Shown here in pieces: positions 62,401 to 64,000 of a stretch of DNA of 64,000 nt (the first letter of the stretch is position 1; the number at the start of each line of letters is the position of its first letter). Under the pieces are notes generated by a model. The model saw nothing but the letters and a program-made list of their open reading frames with translations. It was not told the origin of the DNA and did not search any database. A program made the position numbers and the translations under genes. Source of the stretch: MKUN01 sp964481425 (GTDB lineage Bacteria > Bacteroidota > Bacteroidia > Chitinophagales > Chitinophagaceae); assembly GCA_964481425.1 (NCBI GenBank), contig CAYZTM010000020.1, positions 15,535-79,534 on the forward strand. The letters are read 5' to 3'.

Positions 62401-62536
62401 ATCGTTCAGTAAAGAAGTGCCTCGTGGTAACAGCAACCAATACTGGAAAACTCCGGCGTACCTTTCCGCAGGCATGTATATATTACAGGCCGTGTCTGCG
62501 GATGGTAAAGTGCAGAAAAAGCTGGTAAAGTACTAA
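59489..62536 (+). CDS. Double-unit S8 (subtilisin) protease with single T9SS tail
   Basis: A 1015-residue protein with signal peptide (1-~24), two complete propeptide + subtilisin units of ~449 residues each, and one C-terminal T9SS sorting domain (from about residue 930). Unit 1 (~27-473) has Asp189, His229 and Ser410; unit 2 (~475-922) has Asp640, His680 and Ser858. All three motifs (LDxG, YHG, GTSFA) and the oxyanion Asn are intact in both. The units join through a short linker (INGLNTPPQ). The two units are clearly diverged at DNA level, so the duplication is not recent. Likely arose from a copy of the preceding gene lacking its tail. The last four bases overlap the convergent methyltransferase gene. 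Confidence 0.9.
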   Translation: MKKSGFILLVTFAMLLGNTVAKALPAQWAFRITFTDKNGTLPFDNPLAFLSQSALDRRMAQGIGVDSLDLPVSPAYIDSVLTLTNSVFHLKSKWLNECVILLDDSSQILNLQNKPYISSIKWIAYYAGGLHAKPGHNNPKFEIENQPAGKATGQPSFYDLTWNQVHQVNGDCMHDSGYMGQGVLIALLDAGYIEANTHFVLDSLRQSGRLLDTFDFVLHDDFVYTGSYHGAQCLSTIAGYIPDSFVGTAPLAQFALFRTEDDFSEQAIEMDNLVAGAERADSLGADVISVSLGYSTFDAPANVGNDLTYADLDGVSTIAVRGANIATKKGIVFVNAAGNQGGNAWHYLMTPSDGDSVICVGAVDGSGNPAGFSSYGPNAAGVIKPDVSARGVSTAILGGGNTLGTGSGTSFATPQMAGWAACLVQAAPGVRPWLIRKALDSSADHYLNPGAQIGYGIPDICLAKDIINGLNTPPQQWAFRVSFTDKNGTLPLNNPLAFLSQRAIDRRTTYGIAIDSTDLPVSPAYVRNVLTLTAGVLHTTSKWYNNCVILLKDSSQIVNLQNIPYISNVTYVAHYDSSLHYKQSGNPKFAAEHGAQHKGTKATGQPSYYNQTWTQTHLVNGDCLHDQGFKGQGKLIAVLDQGFTEANMHFGFDSLMQSGRLIDTFNFVYHMDSVFRISYHGTEALSTMAGYIPDSFVGSAPLAEYALYLTEDIRTEQPIELDNMEAGMERADSIGADIISSSLGYNTFDAPFTSFTYADLDGKTTSVAQAANLATTKGILCVISAGNEGTTAWHNILTPGDADSALTVGAVNSSGIPASFSGYGPNAAGVTKPDVCAQGVATMVFLPGNDFGPYDGTSFAVPQIAGWAACLMQYAPTPITPYQIRMVIDSSADHFTNPDTQLGYGVPDICAASLIIFDPNHVSAAPLTQQAWMDIYPTLFHSGDDIRIEINSSVQQTVSFVLTDLRGAILTSFSKEVPRGNSNQYWKTPAYLSAGMYILQAVSADGKVQKKLVKY

Positions 62537-63690
62537 TTACGCAGTACGCTGATGAACATACAATCGGCTTTATGCTCAATGCCATTGATGAGTTCGCTAT
62601 GCTCCAGTTGCAATGAAGTTTCACTCATTATATGTGCTACGGCTGCTTCATTCTCCTGCCTGAATACGGAGCAGGTGATGTAAAGCAGTCTTGCATCGGG
62701 AGCCATATATTCAGATACGTTCTTTACGATGTTGCGCTGTAGTTCCGATACATTTTCCAGGTGCGATGGATCATAATAATACATCTGCTCTGGCGTGCGC
62801 GCCCAGGTACCGGAACCTGTGCAGGGTACATCAGCGATAACACCATCGAACTTCTCATCGCCAAAAGATAGTTCCAGTTGTTCGGGATCTGTACAATCTA
62901 TCAGGAATGATTCCGGTAACTTATGGTGATACAGCCTAAACCTGTCCTCGAGGTTGTCCAATATGCTGCCGCGCTTATCAGATACAGATAGTTCTATCTC
63001 AGGTTCTATATCTTTTAGCAATAAAGATTTACCACCCGAGCCCGAGCAGCAATCATACCATGATTCACCGGCCTGAGGCTGGAAAAAGTTACCGGTAATT
63101 TGTGAAGACGCATCCTGCACCACATAGTCATCAGCCTGCAATATCTTATCGATAGCCACCCCATTGGGGAGTGCCAGGCAATTCTCGAACACCCAATGGT
63201 AGGCTATACCGTTTTGGTGCAGCAGCGTGGTAATACGTTCTTGCTTCTTACGTACCCGTATAAAAAGATCAGGCTGCACAAGCAGCGATTTAAGCCAATC
63301 TTCCTTACTTAAGCCTTCAGACAATTCGTACTCGAATGGAAAAATATCCTGCAGGTGAAAAGTAATACCATTCTGATCCAGCACGGCTATTTTATCCGGG
63401 TTAGGATTCAGCCACAATGACTGCAGAGGTCCTTCTACCAACTGCTCTATCAATTTAGGCTGCGTGCCGCAGAGATACAATGCAGCGTATATTTTTTCTT
63501 CGAAAGGCATTTCCGGTGGCATCCCCTTCTCGCAGCGGTACCAGTTATATGCCATCTCGCTAAGTATCTTCCTATCGCGGCTGCCCAGTATAGGGAACTG
63601 CTTGAAATAGTTCTTCATGAAGTAAGACAGTGGAGCACCTCCCTTGTAGGTGTCCAGGATCGTTTTGATATGTTCCCAGATGTATTGCAT
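62533..63690 (-). CDS. RsmB/RsmF-family rRNA m5C methyltransferase (NOL1/NOP2/Sun)
   Basis: A 385-residue SAM-dependent RNA cytosine-5 methyltransferase. Residues ~1-150 are a helical RNA-binding NusB-like/RsmB-like extension. The methyltransferase domain follows, with the SAM motif WYDCCSGSGGKSLLL near residue 210. ADVPCTGSGTWAR near residue 285 is the Pro-Cys motif, and YITCSVFRQENE near residue 340 carries the catalytic Thr-Cys. A few residues of the family's canonical motifs are changed (PCTGSG rather than PCSGSG). The precise rRNA target is not determined. The ATG at 63690 is preferred to an upstream TTG. Overlaps the double protease gene by four bases at the 3' end. Confidence 0.87.
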   Translation of the reverse strand: MQYIWEHIKTILDTYKGGAPLSYFMKNYFKQFPILGSRDRKILSEMAYNWYRCEKGMPPEMPFEEKIYAALYLCGTQPKLIEQLVEGPLQSLWLNPNPDKIAVLDQNGITFHLQDIFPFEYELSEGLSKEDWLKSLLVQPDLFIRVRKKQERITTLLHQNGIAYHWVFENCLALPNGVAIDKILQADDYVVQDASSQITGNFFQPQAGESWYDCCSGSGGKSLLLKDIEPEIELSVSDKRGSILDNLEDRFRLYHHKLPESFLIDCTDPEQLELSFGDEKFDGVIADVPCTGSGTWARTPEQMYYYDPSHLENVSELQRNIVKNVSEYMAPDARLLYITCSVFRQENEAAVAHIMSETSLQLEHSELINGIEHKADCMFISVLRN

Positions 63691-63748
63691 CGACAATTAA
63701 AAAAAAGTCAAAAAATGAAAATTCCTAAAATGAGGGCCTGTGTACGGT

Positions 63749-63777
63749 CAAAAGTACACATTACAGCTAAACTTCAA
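63749..63777 (-). promoter_or_regulatory. Promoter of the rRNA methyltransferase gene (TTG-N18-TACTTTTG)
   Basis: Minus strand TACTTTTG at 63756-63749 with TTG at 63777-63775, spacer 18 bases. The -33 word is within the end of the upstream E2 gene. The leader to the ATG is about 58 bases. Confidence 0.5.
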
Positions 63778-64000
63778 GCAGGGTCTTTACCGGATCCTGC
63801 CCGAAAAGTAGTAATTCAGGGTTCTCAAGAAGCTCTTTTACCCGTACGAGGAAGCTTACGGACTCTCGCCCGTCTATTATTCGGTGGTCGTAGCTCAGGG
63901 CTACGTACATCATTGGTCTTGCCTTTATTACTCCATCCACTACCATGGGGCGCTCCTGTATCTTGTGCATACCCAGTATGGCCGATTGCGGAATATTGAT
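63767..64000 (-). CDS. sucB: Dihydrolipoyllysine-residue succinyltransferase (2-oxoglutarate dehydrogenase E2), C-terminal end
   Basis: The last 77 codons and stop are present; the rest lies beyond the right edge. INIPQSAILGMHKIQERPMV and MMYVALSYDHRIIDGRESV contain the catalytic core signature: the HRxxDG motif (DHRIIDG) holds the acyltransferase histidine and Asp. The ending LENPELLLFGQDPVKTLLEV is the usual C-terminus. The last motif distinguishes E2 from unrelated lipoyl proteins; 2-oxoglutarate rather than pyruvate specificity is likely but not proved from the C-terminus alone. Confidence 0.88.
   Translation of the reverse strand: MNIPQSAILGMHKIQERPMVVDGVIKARPMMYVALSYDHRIIDGRESVSFLVRVKELLENPELLLFGQDPVKTLLEV

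Noticed and set aside
1..64000. tRNA, rRNA, CRISPR arrays, insertion sequences and phage genes
   Set aside because: Intergenic stretches were read by eye for cloverleaf arms, regularly spaced repeats and transposase motifs; none was seen, though a small RNA could be missed without a covariance-model search.

Overview
The window is ordinary chromosomal DNA of a member of the Bacteroidota, most likely a Chitinophagales/Chitinophagaceae-type bacterium. Four things point there. At least eight large exported proteins end in a type IX secretion system (T9SS) type A sorting domain. There are gliding and division markers: gldE next to ssb and mutY, and a DivIC-like gene after eno. An exbB-exbD-exbD-tonB cluster is present. 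Many genes are preceded by the Bacteroidota -7 promoter element TAnnTTTG rather than by Shine-Dalgarno sites. Gene density is high, no intergenic stretch exceeds about 280 bp, and I saw no tRNA, rRNA, CRISPR array, phage or insertion sequence.

Layout. 1-708 is the N-terminal part of a secreted reprolysin-like metalloprotease running off the left edge. 976-4068 carries tsaE, a LysE-type exporter and purF. 4078-7347 is an M1 metallopeptidase whose C-terminal third looks like an Omp85-type outer-membrane beta-barrel. 7553-11444 holds a T9SS protein, a SanA-like protein and an ECF sigma/anti-sigma pair. 11601-13799 is a membrane pyrophosphatase (hppA). 13848-18904 runs leftward: a glycosyltransferase, a thioesterase/YdeI-like pair, then OmpH, an amino acid permease and a heptose kinase. 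19061-22150 is the TonB energising operon. 22429-26287 has ppa and asnS, then argS convergent to them.

26388-33667 contains two related giant adhesin-like T9SS proteins. 33878-36892 is mutY-ssb-gldE. 36989-37831 is an orphan N-terminal transketolase subunit. 37919-48904 holds three paralogous T9SS proteins interspersed with proline dehydrogenase, divIC-like, enolase, a helix-hairpin-helix protein and an acyl-CoA dehydrogenase. One of the paralogs is interrupted by a 10-N assembly gap that breaks its reading frame. 49114-52384 has topA and a transglutaminase-like gene. 52372-55655 is an aroB-aroA-aroC operon, divergent from mnmA. 56974-62536 is a lipoprotein followed by two subtilisin-family T9SS proteases, the second with two complete protease units in one chain. 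62533-63690 is an RsmB/RsmF-like rRNA methyltransferase, and 63767-64000 is the C-terminal end of a 2-oxoglutarate dehydrogenase E2.

The themes are outer-membrane and surface biology (T9SS cargo, TonB energisation, OmpH chaperone, M1-barrel protein) mixed with housekeeping: translation, tRNA modification, shikimate pathway, glycolysis and pyrophosphate metabolism. The observations I rate highest are the M1 peptidase/Omp85-like barrel fusion and the double-unit subtilisin with its single-unit neighbour. Also notable are the near-leaderless promoters of purF, mnmA and aroB, and the conserved upstream segment shared by the three T9SS paralogs.
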